64,000 nucleotides of DNA from Candidatus Woesearchaeota archaeon (lineage in GTDB: Archaea; Nanobdellota; Nanobdellia; Woesearchaeales; JACJVV01). The notes beneath the pieces are model-generated. The model did no database searches and had not been told where the DNA came from. It saw only the letters and a list, made by a program, of their open reading frames with translations. Every line of letters begins with the position of its first letter. Positions within the stretch are counted from its first letter, which is position 1. The position numbers and the translations under genes were made by a program. Positions 9,076 through 17,845 of the stretch are shown here, piece after piece. The stretch covers positions 496,001 through 560,000 of the forward strand of contig JACJVV010000001.1 of the NCBI GenBank assembly GCA_020637495.1, written 5' to 3'.

Positions 9076-9681
9076 CTATATATCGATGATCTTACCAGCT
9101 TTTCCCACATTGATCACTTTTGTCTTTCCTACCATCTCTTCTATTCCTTCAGCCTCGTGGACATGGCTGCAGAGAACAATGTCTGGCTTGAATGTCTCTA
9201 TAGCTTTTGTGACACCAGAACTTCCAGGGAATATATCAGTAAATTTTTCCATCAATCCGCCTTTAGGATGGACATGGCTTACCATTATCTTCTTTTTTAG
9301 GTATTCTATCTTGTCGTTCCCTTGTTTAAGGAGATCGAAGATCTCATCTTCCTGCAATTGGAACAATCCTATGTTAGCTCCTCCGCAACCGAAAATCCCT
9401 ACATCATCATATTTTACCGAATAGCCATGGATATTTTTAGTATTCTCATAAACCTCTGCGAGAAAATCCGCAGTGGCAACAGTCTCGTGGTTTCCAGGTA
9501 TAAGGAGAACTTTCTTGTGTGCCTTGATGAATGGTGCTATTATATTTCTTGCAGGTTCATCATTCATGGTCAAGTCACCACAAAGTATGACGAGATCTAC
9601 ATTCTCTTTAGTTGCTTTCTCTGCAAGTTTTTCAGAAAGACGAGAATCATTATGTATGTCGCCTGCTGCTAATATTCTCAT
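9076..9681 (-). CDS. Calcineurin-like metallophosphoesterase
   Basis: A 201-residue phosphoesterase with all the metal-binding blocks in order: GDIHND near residue 7, CGDLTMND near 36, PGNHET near 62, SHVHPKGG near 134 and SHVHEAEG near 172. These ligate two metal ions for phosphomonoester or diester cleavage. It lacks extra domains, so the substrate cannot be named. It points the same way as tsaC (42 bp upstream) and pgi. Confidence 0.88.
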   Translation of the reverse strand: MRILAAGDIHNDSRLSEKLAEKATKENVDLVILCGDLTMNDEPARNIIAPFIKAHKKVLLIPGNHETVATADFLAEVYENTKNIHGYSVKYDDVGIFGCGGANIGLFQLQEDEIFDLLKQGNDKIEYLKKKIMVSHVHPKGGLMEKFTDIFPGSSGVTKAIETFKPDIVLCSHVHEAEGIEEMVGKTKVINVGKAGKIIDI

Positions 9682-9723
9682 TTTGAAATGAATTTATTTA
9701 TGCTGATCGCTTGAAAGATAAAA

Positions 9724-10296
9724 TTATCTCTTCTGGATATCTTCAGGATCCTTGGTCAAATCTACGATTGTTGAAGGTCTTCCTAGTTTCTCGCCTTCAT
9801 AAATTATGAAATCTGTCTTTGACTTTATCTCTGGATCAAGATTCTCTATTGATGTCATGAAATCGTTCCCTACCCTATTAGCTGATGTTGTAACAACCGG
9901 TCTTCCAAGAAGCTCAACACCTTTCTGGATCCAATGGTCAGTAAGCCTTATACCTATTGTATCAAGTCCATTGTTTACTTCTGGGGCAATTGCATCCTTA
10001 TTCTTCAATTTCAGGATCAATGTATATGGGCCAGGCAATTTCTTTATCCATTCAATCACTTGGTCATTGACTTCACAGTTTTGTCTTATCCAAGTCTTGT
10101 CAGGAACCATGATAGAAAAAGGTCGCGTGTACCTAGATTTGATCTCTCTAAGCTTATGGACTGCTTCAGTGCTTGTCGCATCACATCCAATACCATAGAT
10201 TGTATCTGTTGGATGTATGAAAATTGAACCTTGCACTATCTGATCAACTATTGCATCACTTCTCAGTTCAAATTCTGCTTTTGAGTAGCTTAACAT
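9724..10296 (-). CDS. tsaC: Threonylcarbamoyl-AMP synthase (YrdC/Sua5 core)
   Basis: Makes threonylcarbamoyl-AMP from threonine, bicarbonate and ATP, the first step of the t6A37 tRNA modification. HPTDTIYGIGCDA (about residues 28-40), KSRYTRPFSIMV and LPGPYTLILK are the family blocks, and TTSANRVGND forms the nucleotide site. At 190 residues it is the YrdC core without the C-terminal Sua5 domain. The KEOPS subunit Pcc1, needed for the second step, is at 27149. Confidence 0.9.
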   Translation of the reverse strand: MLSYSKAEFELRSDAIVDQIVQGSIFIHPTDTIYGIGCDATSTEAVHKLREIKSRYTRPFSIMVPDKTWIRQNCEVNDQVIEWIKKLPGPYTLILKLKNKDAIAPEVNNGLDTIGIRLTDHWIQKGVELLGRPVVTTSANRVGNDFMTSIENLDPEIKSKTDFIIYEGEKLGRPSTIVDLTKDPEDIQKR

Positions 10297-10858
10297 ATCC
10301 GTAGTAATCCCAGAGCCTTTATAAATGTTCTGATACTCATTTAAATATAATCTTCTATACTATTTGTTGTTTCAGCGTGCATATTGGATCGGAAAATAGG
10401 ATAAGAAAAAAGAAAAACCACCTCAAGGAGGTGGAAAGAGGTGTACTTGCTAAGAAATGGGGCTCATAAATACATCTATAATGGCATATTTGATGTATTG
10501 GGTATCCATTGATCTGAAAATTGATAATCAAATGCATTAAAATTTGAGCTTGTTCTTCTTGTCAATGTTGCAAATTGTTGGTAAAAAAGATCCTTTATCG
10601 TTTCATGGTCAGTATTGTACATTTGTATCACCTTTTTTTATTGTTGTTTTCTTAATCGTATCTATTTATTATCTGATCCTCTGGGTTGGATGCTTGAATA
10701 TGATGCAGGAGTGTTGATTTCCTGCGGATGATGAACAAAACCTTGGTTTTCATTAGCCAAGATCGCAATAGATTATAGTTGGTGCAATTTGTTTAAATAT
10801 CCTATCCGGGGATGTCCAGTGGGCAATGGAATAGGGTTCTATTGGATTTCTGTGTCCA
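10297..10858. other. 562-bp gap with palindromes but no convincing gene
   Basis: No protein gene is supported here. A TATA-like TTTAAATATA (10341-10350, + strand) starts it and a T7 run lies at 10633-10639, so an RNA of about 270 nt could be made. Within it is the hairpin CCACCTC-AA-G-GAGGTGG (10418-10434). Further on are hairpins at 10705-10725 (GCAGGA/TCCTGC), 10737-10750 (AAAACC/GGTTTT) and 10838-10857 (ATTGGA/TCCAAT). The last ones lie in the leader region of truD. Whether this is an RNA gene, a leader or a decayed gene is open. Confidence 0.5.
10418..10434 (+). promoter_or_regulatory. Hairpin that buries a Shine-Dalgarno-like GGAGGTGG
   Basis: CCACCTC and GAGGTGG form a 7-bp stem with a three-base loop. 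The 3' arm reads as a perfect ribosome-binding site, and the 5' arm is its own anti-site. A GTG at 10441, 6 bp downstream, opens a 23-codon reading frame. The layout is that of a translation switch, but the short frame is not conserved to my knowledge. Confidence 0.35.
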
Positions 10859-10897
10859 ATGGTATGTTTTTTATATTGTGCTAGTTTCAGCAAAAAT

Positions 10898-11866
10898 ATG
10901 GGAGATGATTATAAACTGAAGCAGTTGCCTGAGGATTTCTGTGTTGAGGAAGTGCTTGAGGATGATGCCATCACTTCTGATAGAGCAAAGTTTGTCGTCT
11001 ATGAAATGATAAAGAAAGATTATTCTACCTTTGATGCTATTGATTTGATAGCTTCAGCACTCAAGGTTGACAAGAAAAAAATAGGTTATGCTGGTCTGAA
11101 GGATAAGCATGCAGTCACTAAACAATTCATCACTTTTCCATACATCAATTCATTAAAGAATGAATATGAGATCGGTGATATAAGATTATCCAGGAAAGGA
11201 TACAGGAACGAAAGATTATTTCCAGGATGTCTGCTAATGAATAAATTCATCATTGTTGTAAGGAACATAACAAATAAACCTGAAGTCAAAACAAGGATGA
11301 TAAATTATTTTGGTGAGCAGCGTTTTTCTACAAAGAACATAGAAATAGGCAGAAATATAATAAAAGGCAATTATGCTGAGGCTGTTCTACTTATCAAAGA
11401 AGTGACTGATGACCATGCTTTTCTTGATTTTATCGATGAAAATCCTACTGATTACATTGCTGCACTAGCAAAGCTGCGTAAGAACATATTGAGAATATAC
11501 CTTCAGGCTTATCAGAGCTATCTTTGGAATGAAGGTATATCCAAATTGATCCAGAGTGAGATGGATATCGAAGATTTTCCGTTGCCTGGGTTCGATATTG
11601 AAGGAGATAAGAACACAATCAAGATATTGGATGAGATATTAACTAAGGAAGGCATAAGCGAGAGGGACTTCATATTACCTAAATTGCCTGGGTTCGGTCT
11701 TGAAGGAGGGTCAAGAAGAGTATTTGTTGACGTTTATGATGCTTATGTTTCTGATCTTTCTGAGGATGAATTGAATGAAGGAATGAAGAAAAACACAATA
11801 AGCTTCACTCTACCTAAAGGATCATATGCTACAGAATACATCAAGCAACTGTTCCTTGCTAATTGA
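10898..11866 (+). CDS. truD: tRNA pseudouridine-13 synthase TruD
   Basis: Isomerises U13 of tRNA to pseudouridine. The family motif IGYAGLKDKHAVTKQF holds the catalytic Asp, and FGEQRFS and YLQAYQSYLWNEGIS are further TruD blocks. The open frame runs from ATG 10859, but that would add 13 Cys/Phe-rich residues. I prefer ATG 10898, which lies about 25 bp after TTTTATATTG (10866-10875), the spacing of a leaderless archaeal transcript. A second TATA-like box (GTTTAAATAT, 10791-10800) would allow the longer form. At 322 residues the length is slightly below usual archaeal TruD. Confidence 0.9.
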   Translation: MGDDYKLKQLPEDFCVEEVLEDDAITSDRAKFVVYEMIKKDYSTFDAIDLIASALKVDKKKIGYAGLKDKHAVTKQFITFPYINSLKNEYEIGDIRLSRKGYRNERLFPGCLLMNKFIIVVRNITNKPEVKTRMINYFGEQRFSTKNIEIGRNIIKGNYAEAVLLIKEVTDDHAFLDFIDENPTDYIAALAKLRKNILRIYLQAYQSYLWNEGISKLIQSEMDIEDFPLPGFDIEGDKNTIKILDEILTKEGISERDFILPKLPGFGLEGGSRRVFVDVYDAYVSDLSEDELNEGMKKNTISFTLPKGSYATEYIKQLFLAN

Positions 11867-11942
11867 GATAGTTACCTAATCCTATTGTTGCCATTGCAAA
11901 AGAACAACTTAATTTTAAAAGCATTATAGGTATAGCATTCTC

Positions 11943-12488
11943 ATGGTAGTAGATTCTCAAGATCAAAAGGATGAGATTGCATCACTCAGGGCTGAGATTG
12001 AGGGCATAAAGAAAAAAGAGGATGTGCTTCTTCGGAAAGTTGACCTTGACATTCATAAAGATTCAATAAAGAAGAAGATGATCTTCAAGAAGGTCGAGAA
12101 ATTCTCATTCAATGATTTTGCACAGATAACAATCGGAGTATGCGTCTTTGGACTACCTGCATTCATCAACACAAGTTTTTGGGATTATCTCCCATCAATA
12201 AACACTGATCTTCTGATCTATATCCATCTGTTCTTTGTAATGTGTGTCATACTTGCATTGAATTATGAATTCAGGGATGATTTTACCATAAATCGGTGGT
12301 TCTTCCAGATGCTGTTGAAGAGATTCTTCTTCACTTATGTCAGCGTACTCATGATAGTGATGCTATTGCTAGTGCTCGTCAATAAAATGTCATATGACTT
12401 GACAAATCTCATAGTGTTCAGGAATTTCCTTGCAGCACAATCAGTAGGGATGTTTGGAGCAGTCACATTCTCATTCCTGAAAAAATGA
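11943..12488 (+). CDS. DUF2391-like integral membrane protein
   Basis: A charged coiled-coil-like segment (residues about 5-50) precedes four membrane helices. The block FAQITIGVCVFGLPAF followed by a helix ending in ALNYEFRDDF resembles the DUF2391 family of small membrane proteins of unknown role; the match is from memory. The next gene encodes another four-helix protein 30 bp downstream, so the two may work as a pair. Confidence 0.65.
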   Translation: MVVDSQDQKDEIASLRAEIEGIKKKEDVLLRKVDLDIHKDSIKKKMIFKKVEKFSFNDFAQITIGVCVFGLPAFINTSFWDYLPSINTDLLIYIHLFFVMCVILALNYEFRDDFTINRWFFQMLLKRFFFTYVSVLMIVMLLLVLVNKMSYDLTNLIVFRNFLAAQSVGMFGAVTFSFLKK

Positions 12489-12518
12489 GCCACAAAGATA
12501 AAATTGATCAATGAAAAA

Positions 12519-13043
12519 ATGAAATACATCAATCACAACCCAAGGGCTTTGAAGGTACATGTAGATAGATATAACATAGATTTCATGTATTACTTTACTC
12601 TGGGAAATTTCATATGGGCAGTATTTGGAAGCATAATAGGCGTATTGCTATGGCTTTTCATACCTGATTACTATGGTCTCACTCTACTGTTTGATCTTAA
12701 TCAGCTATATGCAATATTCTTTATAGGTGGAGCATCATGGTTTATCTTCACATCATTGATAGTATATTTTGCAGGAAACAGTAAATTTGAGTCTGCAAGG
12801 CTATCAGGAAGAAGAGGACTGTTCACATTCAGCGTGATGCTGCTAGTGACTTTGGTATTCTTAATTTTTACATCAAGAGTTGCTTGGAATCAACAGTTCT
12901 ATTATTTCCTGAAATATGTCCTTACAGGAATGATCGCTTCAGCCTTCTTTGCTGTGCCTTTTGATTATGGCATATCAGCGGTTCAAGGGATCCTTAAGAA
13001 GAAAAAGATGGATATCCTGGATAGCAACAGCATAGCTGATTAA
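12519..13043 (+). CDS. Four-helix membrane protein, unknown function
   Basis: 174 residues with four hydrophobic segments (about 25-50, 60-85, 105-125, 135-155) and a Lys-rich cytoplasmic end (KKKKMD). ATG 12519 is preferred to the frame-opening TTG 12504. It follows the DUF2391-like gene by 30 bp on the same strand and probably shares its transcript. I recognise no catalytic motif. Confidence 0.65.
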   Translation: MKYINHNPRALKVHVDRYNIDFMYYFTLGNFIWAVFGSIIGVLLWLFIPDYYGLTLLFDLNQLYAIFFIGGASWFIFTSLIVYFAGNSKFESARLSGRRGLFTFSVMLLVTLVFLIFTSRVAWNQQFYYFLKYVLTGMIASAFFAVPFDYGISAVQGILKKKKMDILDSNSIAD

Positions 13044-13069
13044 GAATTTGTCATAGATAAATCTTTCAA

Positions 13070-14173
13070 TTAATATGTGAGCTTATATCTTAATATCGCG
13101 CCATATTGGCCCATATCATGCAATTGCTTCCCTTCTCTTGTCTCAGTAGAGATTATCTCTACATTTGTCCCGAACTGTTCACATAGTGTTTCAAAATCCT
13201 CGATGATCTTGTCATCAACAGATTCGCTTATCAGAAGGATATCAGCAGCACCTTTCTCGATGCTCTGCCATACATGCTCCTTCCCATAAGCTACCATATC
13301 TGCATCTGTGTTGAGAAGTTCAAAGAACCTGCCCATCAACCTCTTCTCATCTACTACAGCTTCATTAGCAAGCAAGTCTTCACTTTTATCCACTAATTCC
13401 TGCAATCCAAAATTATCTGTATACGAGATATCTTTGATACCTATTATTTTCTTCTTGAGCTCGTTTGTTATGTAATCATGCTTCTCCACTAATTCATATT
13501 TTGAAGGACCAGGTCCGCCGACAATTATCCCTTTCAGGTCCTTTACCTCAAAGAAATTATCCTTGATCATCTCTGCAACTTTCTTATAGAAATCTTTTGC
13601 AGCGTCTTCCCTTAATCTCATGTACCTAGCAGAAGACTGTCCTCCTGCCCTTGTCTTGCCTGGGACATTGGATGTCTCATGAGCTAGTGGTACAATCGTC
13701 TTCCCTTTCAAGAATGCTATGCTGCATTCTCTCCTATCCATAACAACAAGCCCAAAGACTTCCTTTACTTCCATCATATCCATCAAAGGTTCAAGGACAA
13801 ACTGCTTGTCGCATCTGTAAAGACGCAAATTCAAGTCAACAGGAGGTTCTATGCTCCATACCTTGACATCGCTCTGCCCTTCACGTTCAGCCACATTCCC
13901 TGAGAATGCAGCAAGTCCATTCTTTGGTGTCATCTTGTAAAGCCTTAAGTGCTGTATCATCTTTTCAAGAGCATCCTGCACATTCTTCCTTGTAGAAGTT
14001 GATTTTATGTTTGAAGCTGTTCCTTGCTCTTGAGAGAGGTGAGCAACTATCTTGTTGATGTCATACCCAGATGGCACATAAACCGTTACAAGCTCAGTAT
14101 GCCTGCCTCTATATTCTTGCAATTCCTTGACGAATTTAGTCAGTTCATGCTTCTGTTTTGAACTTATTGACAT
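13070..14173 (-). CDS. prf1: Peptide chain release factor aRF1
   Basis: Reads all three stop codons and releases the finished protein. NIKS near residue 56 and YRCDKQF near 118 form the stop-codon pocket, and RAGGQSSAR near 177-185 carries the GGQ that triggers peptidyl-tRNA hydrolysis. At 367 residues it is some 40-50 residues shorter than most archaeal aRF1 and ends soon after the third domain, so the C-terminal mini-domain seems reduced. A 38-codon acidic gene lies 84 bp upstream in the same direction. Confidence 0.95.
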   Translation of the reverse strand: MSISSKQKHELTKFVKELQEYRGRHTELVTVYVPSGYDINKIVAHLSQEQGTASNIKSTSTRKNVQDALEKMIQHLRLYKMTPKNGLAAFSGNVAEREGQSDVKVWSIEPPVDLNLRLYRCDKQFVLEPLMDMMEVKEVFGLVVMDRRECSIAFLKGKTIVPLAHETSNVPGKTRAGGQSSARYMRLREDAAKDFYKKVAEMIKDNFFEVKDLKGIIVGGPGPSKYELVEKHDYITNELKKKIIGIKDISYTDNFGLQELVDKSEDLLANEAVVDEKRLMGRFFELLNTDADMVAYGKEHVWQSIEKGAADILLISESVDDKIIEDFETLCEQFGTNVEIISTETREGKQLHDMGQYGAILRYKLTY

Positions 14174-14257
14174 GATAGAAAAAAGTTAGAAGTCTTTTTA
14201 TAAACTTTTGTGATAGCGAATAGTTGTTACCTTTACGATCTGATAGCAACCTGAAAG

Positions 14258-14374
14258 TCAGTCCTCTGTCTCGAGGTCTAAATCATCTTGTGCATATCCT
14301 TCCTCATCTTGGTCATTATCAATCTCAAGCTCATCGTCATTGATATGGCCATCCTCATATTCATCTATGTCCAT
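14258..14374 (-). CDS. 38-residue highly acidic protein
   Basis: A short frame starting MDIDEYEDGH and ending LETED, with 20 Asp/Glu and only one basic residue (a His). AAGGTGAT stands 3-10 bp before its ATG, a good ribosome-binding site. It precedes aRF1 on the same strand. The almost pure acidic composition suggests a disordered tail or a protein that binds basic partners. It may equally be an attenuator-like leader peptide; comparison with relatives would decide. Confidence 0.5.
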   Translation of the reverse strand: MDIDEYEDGHINDDELEIDNDQDEEGYAQDDLDLETED

Positions 14375-14504
14375 GATATCACCTTATACGATCTTTTAGA
14401 TGTATAATTTCACCTGGAGAATAAAAAATTTTGGTATGATTTTAGATCATGTAGTATCATATATTGTATCGCTTCTTTATCCTATATTTGTGATTGAAAT
14501 AAAT

Positions 14505-14513
14505 CTTATAAAC
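14505..14513 (+). promoter_or_regulatory. TATA box of the glycan-locus GT2 gene
   Basis: CTTATAAAC ends 11 bp before ATG 14525 and 20 bp before ATG 14534. The second distance fits a leaderless transcript beginning at the second ATG. Confidence 0.5.
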
Positions 14514-14524
14514 AGTCCTGGCTA

Positions 14525-15676
14525 ATGATACTGATGCCAGATATAAGCTTTGTATTGCCATGCAGGAATGAGGAGAAGGCTTTGCCTTATGTCCTTGAGC
14601 AGATCCATAAGGTAATTTCAGATAACAAGCTGGATGCAGAGATAGTCGTATCTGATAGTTCCTCAGATAATTCTCCTCAGATAGTCAAAGATTTCGCTAA
14701 AACTTCTGATTGTGAGGTCAGATTAGTAAAACATGACAAGGTAGGTTATGGCAGGGCATATATCGAAGGTTTTTCTGCTGCTAAAGGCAAATATATTGTG
14801 ATGGGAGACGCTGATGGAACTTATGATTTTAACTATGCAGTCAAGATGTTACCATATCTTGATAAAGGATATGATCTTGTCATGGGCAACAGGCTCAAAG
14901 GAAAGATGCAGAAAGGTGCAATGCCCTGGCTTCATCGCTATATAGGAAATCCTTTCCTTTCTTGGGTCTTAAAACTTTTTTTCAGGGGAAATGTGAATGA
15001 CTCGCATTGCGGTCTTAGAGCTATAAAAAAAGAGGCATATGATAAATTGAATCTCAGGACAACTGGCATGGAATATGCTTCAGAGATGATAATCAAAGCA
15101 ATTAAGAATGATCTTAAGATAAAAGAGATAATCATAAATTATAATGCCAGAGAAGGAGATTCAAAATTGAATTCATTATGGGATGGATGGAGGCATCTTC
15201 GTTTCATGCTCATGTATAGTCCATTGTTTCTTTTTCTGATCCCTGGAGTATTGCTTTTCCTCATTGGGATATTATCGATGATATGGCTATATCTTGGGTC
15301 TCCTGTGATATTTGGTGTCAAGATATATTTCCATCCCATGTTCCTTTCATCCATGATTATGATCGTTGGATATCAGTTGATCCAGTTTGCAGCATTTGCC
15401 AAGACATATGCTGTAACCCATTTTGGCGAGAGAAGCAGAATTATGGAGATGATGTATGAATTCCTTACGATAGAAAGGGCTTCTATACTTGGCTTGGTAT
15501 TTGTCATATTTGGATTAGCTTTTCCTATAATGATAATATATGATTGGATAACCTCAGGTTTCAAATCAATCAACGAAGTCAAGAATCTAATAGTCTCCAT
15601 GACCTTCCTGATATTGGGCGTCCAAACAATATTCTCATCTTTCATGTTAAGCATAATCGGAATAAGGGAGAATTGA
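14525..15676 (+). CDS. GT2 glycosyltransferase, dolichyl-phosphate-sugar synthase type
   Basis: The cytoplasmic N-terminal domain transfers a sugar from a nucleotide sugar, most likely to polyprenyl phosphate. It shows SFVLPCRNEE near residue 8, SDSSSDNS near 43, the metal-binding GDADGTYD near 97 and HCGLRAIKK near 162. Four membrane helices follow from about residue 235. This GT-A plus membrane-tail design is that of dolichyl-phosphate glucose or mannose synthases. ATG 14534 (fourth codon) is an alternative start. It opens the surface-glycan locus. Confidence 0.88.
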   Translation: MILMPDISFVLPCRNEEKALPYVLEQIHKVISDNKLDAEIVVSDSSSDNSPQIVKDFAKTSDCEVRLVKHDKVGYGRAYIEGFSAAKGKYIVMGDADGTYDFNYAVKMLPYLDKGYDLVMGNRLKGKMQKGAMPWLHRYIGNPFLSWVLKLFFRGNVNDSHCGLRAIKKEAYDKLNLRTTGMEYASEMIIKAIKNDLKIKEIIINYNAREGDSKLNSLWDGWRHLRFMLMYSPLFLFLIPGVLLFLIGILSMIWLYLGSPVIFGVKIYFHPMFLSSMIMIVGYQLIQFAAFAKTYAVTHFGERSRIMEMMYEFLTIERASILGLVFVIFGLAFPIMIIYDWITSGFKSINEVKNLIVSMTFLILGVQTIFSSFMLSIIGIREN

Positions 15677-15748
15677 CGTTTTGGGACATTAATTCCTGAC
15701 CTTTGTTAAGCATATTTATACTATATCTCCAGCATAATTTAGGAAAAC

Positions 15749-15765
15749 ATTTATAAATAAATAAG
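15749..15765 (+). promoter_or_regulatory. TATA box of the pilin-like gene
   Basis: A strong A/T box (ATTTATAAATAAATAAG) with a leader of about 40 nt before GAGGTG at 15804-15809 and ATG at 15818. The combination suggests high expression. Confidence 0.6.
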
Positions 15766-15817
15766 TTTAGAATATACTAAACAAATAAAATATTCAAAAT
15801 TTTGAGGTGTAAGAATT

Positions 15818-16327
15818 ATGGCTAATAAAAAAGGACAAGCAGCAATGGAATTCTTGATGACCTATGGTTGGGCATTACTAATCGTTCTTATTGCTATAGC
15901 AGCTTTGGCATTTTTCGGATTATTGAATCCAAAAACATTCCTGCCTAAGAAAGCAGATTTAGGACCTGAGTTCCAGATTACAACTGTAAGCGCTGGAGCA
16001 AACGGAATAACTTTGATGGTTACAAATGGTATTGGACAAACAGCTTATGATTTCCAGATAAATTTCACAGGTTGTCAGAATACTACAACTTCCGCATATG
16101 ACGGTGCTCTTACTACCCAGTATGATATAGGTGCTGGAAAGACACAGAGAGTAGTAGTAGAATGTCCTGGTTTGATCAATGGTACAACATTTGAATCAGA
16201 CTTGATTGCAAACTGGACAACAGTAGCAAGTGGTCAGACTGTACCTCATGTAAAAGAAGGTTCAGTTGTTGTTGATATCCCAGACGTATCAGTCTCAGGA
16301 TCAGCAACCTACGGTTACACTGGTTAA
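15818..16327 (+). CDS. Class III signal-peptide (pilin-like) protein
   Basis: The N-terminus MANKKGQAAMEFLMTYGWA is a class III signal peptide: basic residues, then Gly-Gln where the prepilin peptidase would cut, then a hydrophobic helix that packs the filament core. The mature domain is a 130-residue beta-rich head with one Cys pair (C73 and C108 region) and several N-x-S/T sites. It probably forms a pilus or archaellum-like filament or a surface-anchored monomer. It sits among sugar transferases and is a candidate acceptor for their glycan; that link is inference. A related but degenerate protein is at 42709. Confidence 0.85.
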   Translation: MANKKGQAAMEFLMTYGWALLIVLIAIAALAFFGLLNPKTFLPKKADLGPEFQITTVSAGANGITLMVTNGIGQTAYDFQINFTGCQNTTTSAYDGALTTQYDIGAGKTQRVVVECPGLINGTTFESDLIANWTTVASGQTVPHVKEGSVVVDIPDVSVSGSATYGYTG

Positions 16328-16354
16328 ATTTTATTTTTATCAGTTTTCTTCACT

Positions 16355-17809
16355 ATGAAGAAACTTATTCTTTTTTTGATTCTAATATTTTCGTTCCTTC
16401 TTATCTATTCTCCACATCTTGAATATAAGTACCCATTCTCGATAGATGAATGGCATCATATAACTGAAGCATATAAGCTAAGATCAGGGGATTATACAGG
16501 AGGCGATGTCTCGTATAGGTTTGGCTTCCATGCAATGCTTGCAGGCTTGTCACTTGTCTTTGACTTAGTTAAGATATATCATATTCTTCCAGCTTTGTGG
16601 GTATTGGCATCTTTGTTTTCCTTATACTACACAATTAACCAGGTATATGCTAAGAGCAAGGAGAATGGATATCAATCAACATTTGTGGCATTGGCTTCTA
16701 TGCTGTTCTTCGCTTCAATCAAATCAAGCGTCAATATCCTTGGGTTAATGTTTTTTGTGCCTATGTCTTTTGTCATCCCTTTCATTTATCTGTATTTATA
16801 TTGGTTCTATGAAGGTATAGTGGATGATAACAAACGGTATCTAATCTATAGTTCTTTGCTTATGGTTATTCTTCTAGTAATATATCCTCTTGCTGTATTA
16901 TTTGCTGTTCCTATAATCATTGTCATAATGGTCATGAACTGGAACTGGATCATAAAGCATTGGAAATTCTGTGCTTTGTTCTTAATAGTGCCTCTAATCG
17001 GGCTTATAGCTTATTCTATGATGTCAGGTGGTCTCTCTTCTGCTAATTTGCACACTCTTATGTTGAAATTATTTTTATGGGATTCATGGGAAGGTTGGAT
17101 ATATTACAATAATCCACTGGAGCTATATAGTCTAGTCGGATATGCATTGGCAGTAATTGGATTCATCTATGTAATATTGCAGAAGAAGAAGTCATTTTAT
17201 CTTTTTGTCATCTGGGCAGTATCTGTATTATTCAACATATTACTTTATGTCTTTACGTCTATATCATTATTCAGTCCTTTCAAAAGGAACCTATACTATC
17301 TAGCTATAGTATTACCAGTCTTTAGTGCAATAGGACTTTGGTGGGTATTTGGTAAGCTGAAGATTATTATTAGTGGTCTAGGAAAAGCTGCGAGAAATGC
17401 TGCGATTGCAATATTCTTTTGCATTATATTCATTTTGACATTCATAGGTTACTATCATCAGCCATGGCCTTTGTATTATGCAATAGCAGACAGTGATTAT
17501 GATGCAATGACTGAACTTCATGATTACCCTGATGGTCTTGTGCTCCTTGAACCAAGGATGGCAATGGCATTATACCCAATAGCAAGGAAAGATCCTGCTG
17601 CAGCACTTCATTTCTATGGTGATCCATTTGCTTGGCTGAACTATACAAGCGATTCTTTTAATTGCTCAGATAAGGAAGGATTGATAATCGAAAGGAACAT
17701 ATCATATGTAATAGACAGTTTTGGAAACAGTTGCAATTGGTCGATACTTTTTGAAGATAGTTTGTACGTATATGATACCAGAAGCTTTCTGAAGCCGCAT
17801 AATATTTAA
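16355..17809 (+). CDS. GT-C-like multi-spanning membrane glycosyltransferase
   Basis: 484 residues with roughly eleven hydrophobic helices and an outer C-terminal domain of about 90 residues. The first outer loop carries Asp-Glu (D31-E32 in SIDEWHH), the place where GT-C enzymes keep the acidic residues that bind the polyprenyl-linked sugar. No STT3-type WWDYG motif is seen, so it is not an oligosaccharyltransferase by sequence. A role in transferring a lipid-linked sugar outside the cell fits the GT2 gene upstream. Start ATG 16355 follows the pilin by 27 bp. Confidence 0.65.
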   Translation: MKKLILFLILIFSFLLIYSPHLEYKYPFSIDEWHHITEAYKLRSGDYTGGDVSYRFGFHAMLAGLSLVFDLVKIYHILPALWVLASLFSLYYTINQVYAKSKENGYQSTFVALASMLFFASIKSSVNILGLMFFVPMSFVIPFIYLYLYWFYEGIVDDNKRYLIYSSLLMVILLVIYPLAVLFAVPIIIVIMVMNWNWIIKHWKFCALFLIVPLIGLIAYSMMSGGLSSANLHTLMLKLFLWDSWEGWIYYNNPLELYSLVGYALAVIGFIYVILQKKKSFYLFVIWAVSVLFNILLYVFTSISLFSPFKRNLYYLAIVLPVFSAIGLWWVFGKLKIIISGLGKAARNAAIAIFFCIIFILTFIGYYHQPWPLYYAIADSDYDAMTELHDYPDGLVLLEPRMAMALYPIARKDPAAALHFYGDPFAWLNYTSDSFNCSDKEGLIIERNISYVIDSFGNSCNWSILFEDSLYVYDTRSFLKPHNI

Positions 17810-17845
17810 ATATAATAATCTCGGAGCAGTATTGATGGGGGAACA

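Noticed and set aside
10355..10537. Minus-strand 60-codon frame in the long gap
   Set aside because: No ribosome site, odd composition, and it crosses the hairpin on the wrong strand.
10728..10734. ATGATGA resembling a C box of a C/D guide RNA
   Set aside because: No D box (CTGA) at a suitable distance and no C'/D' pair.
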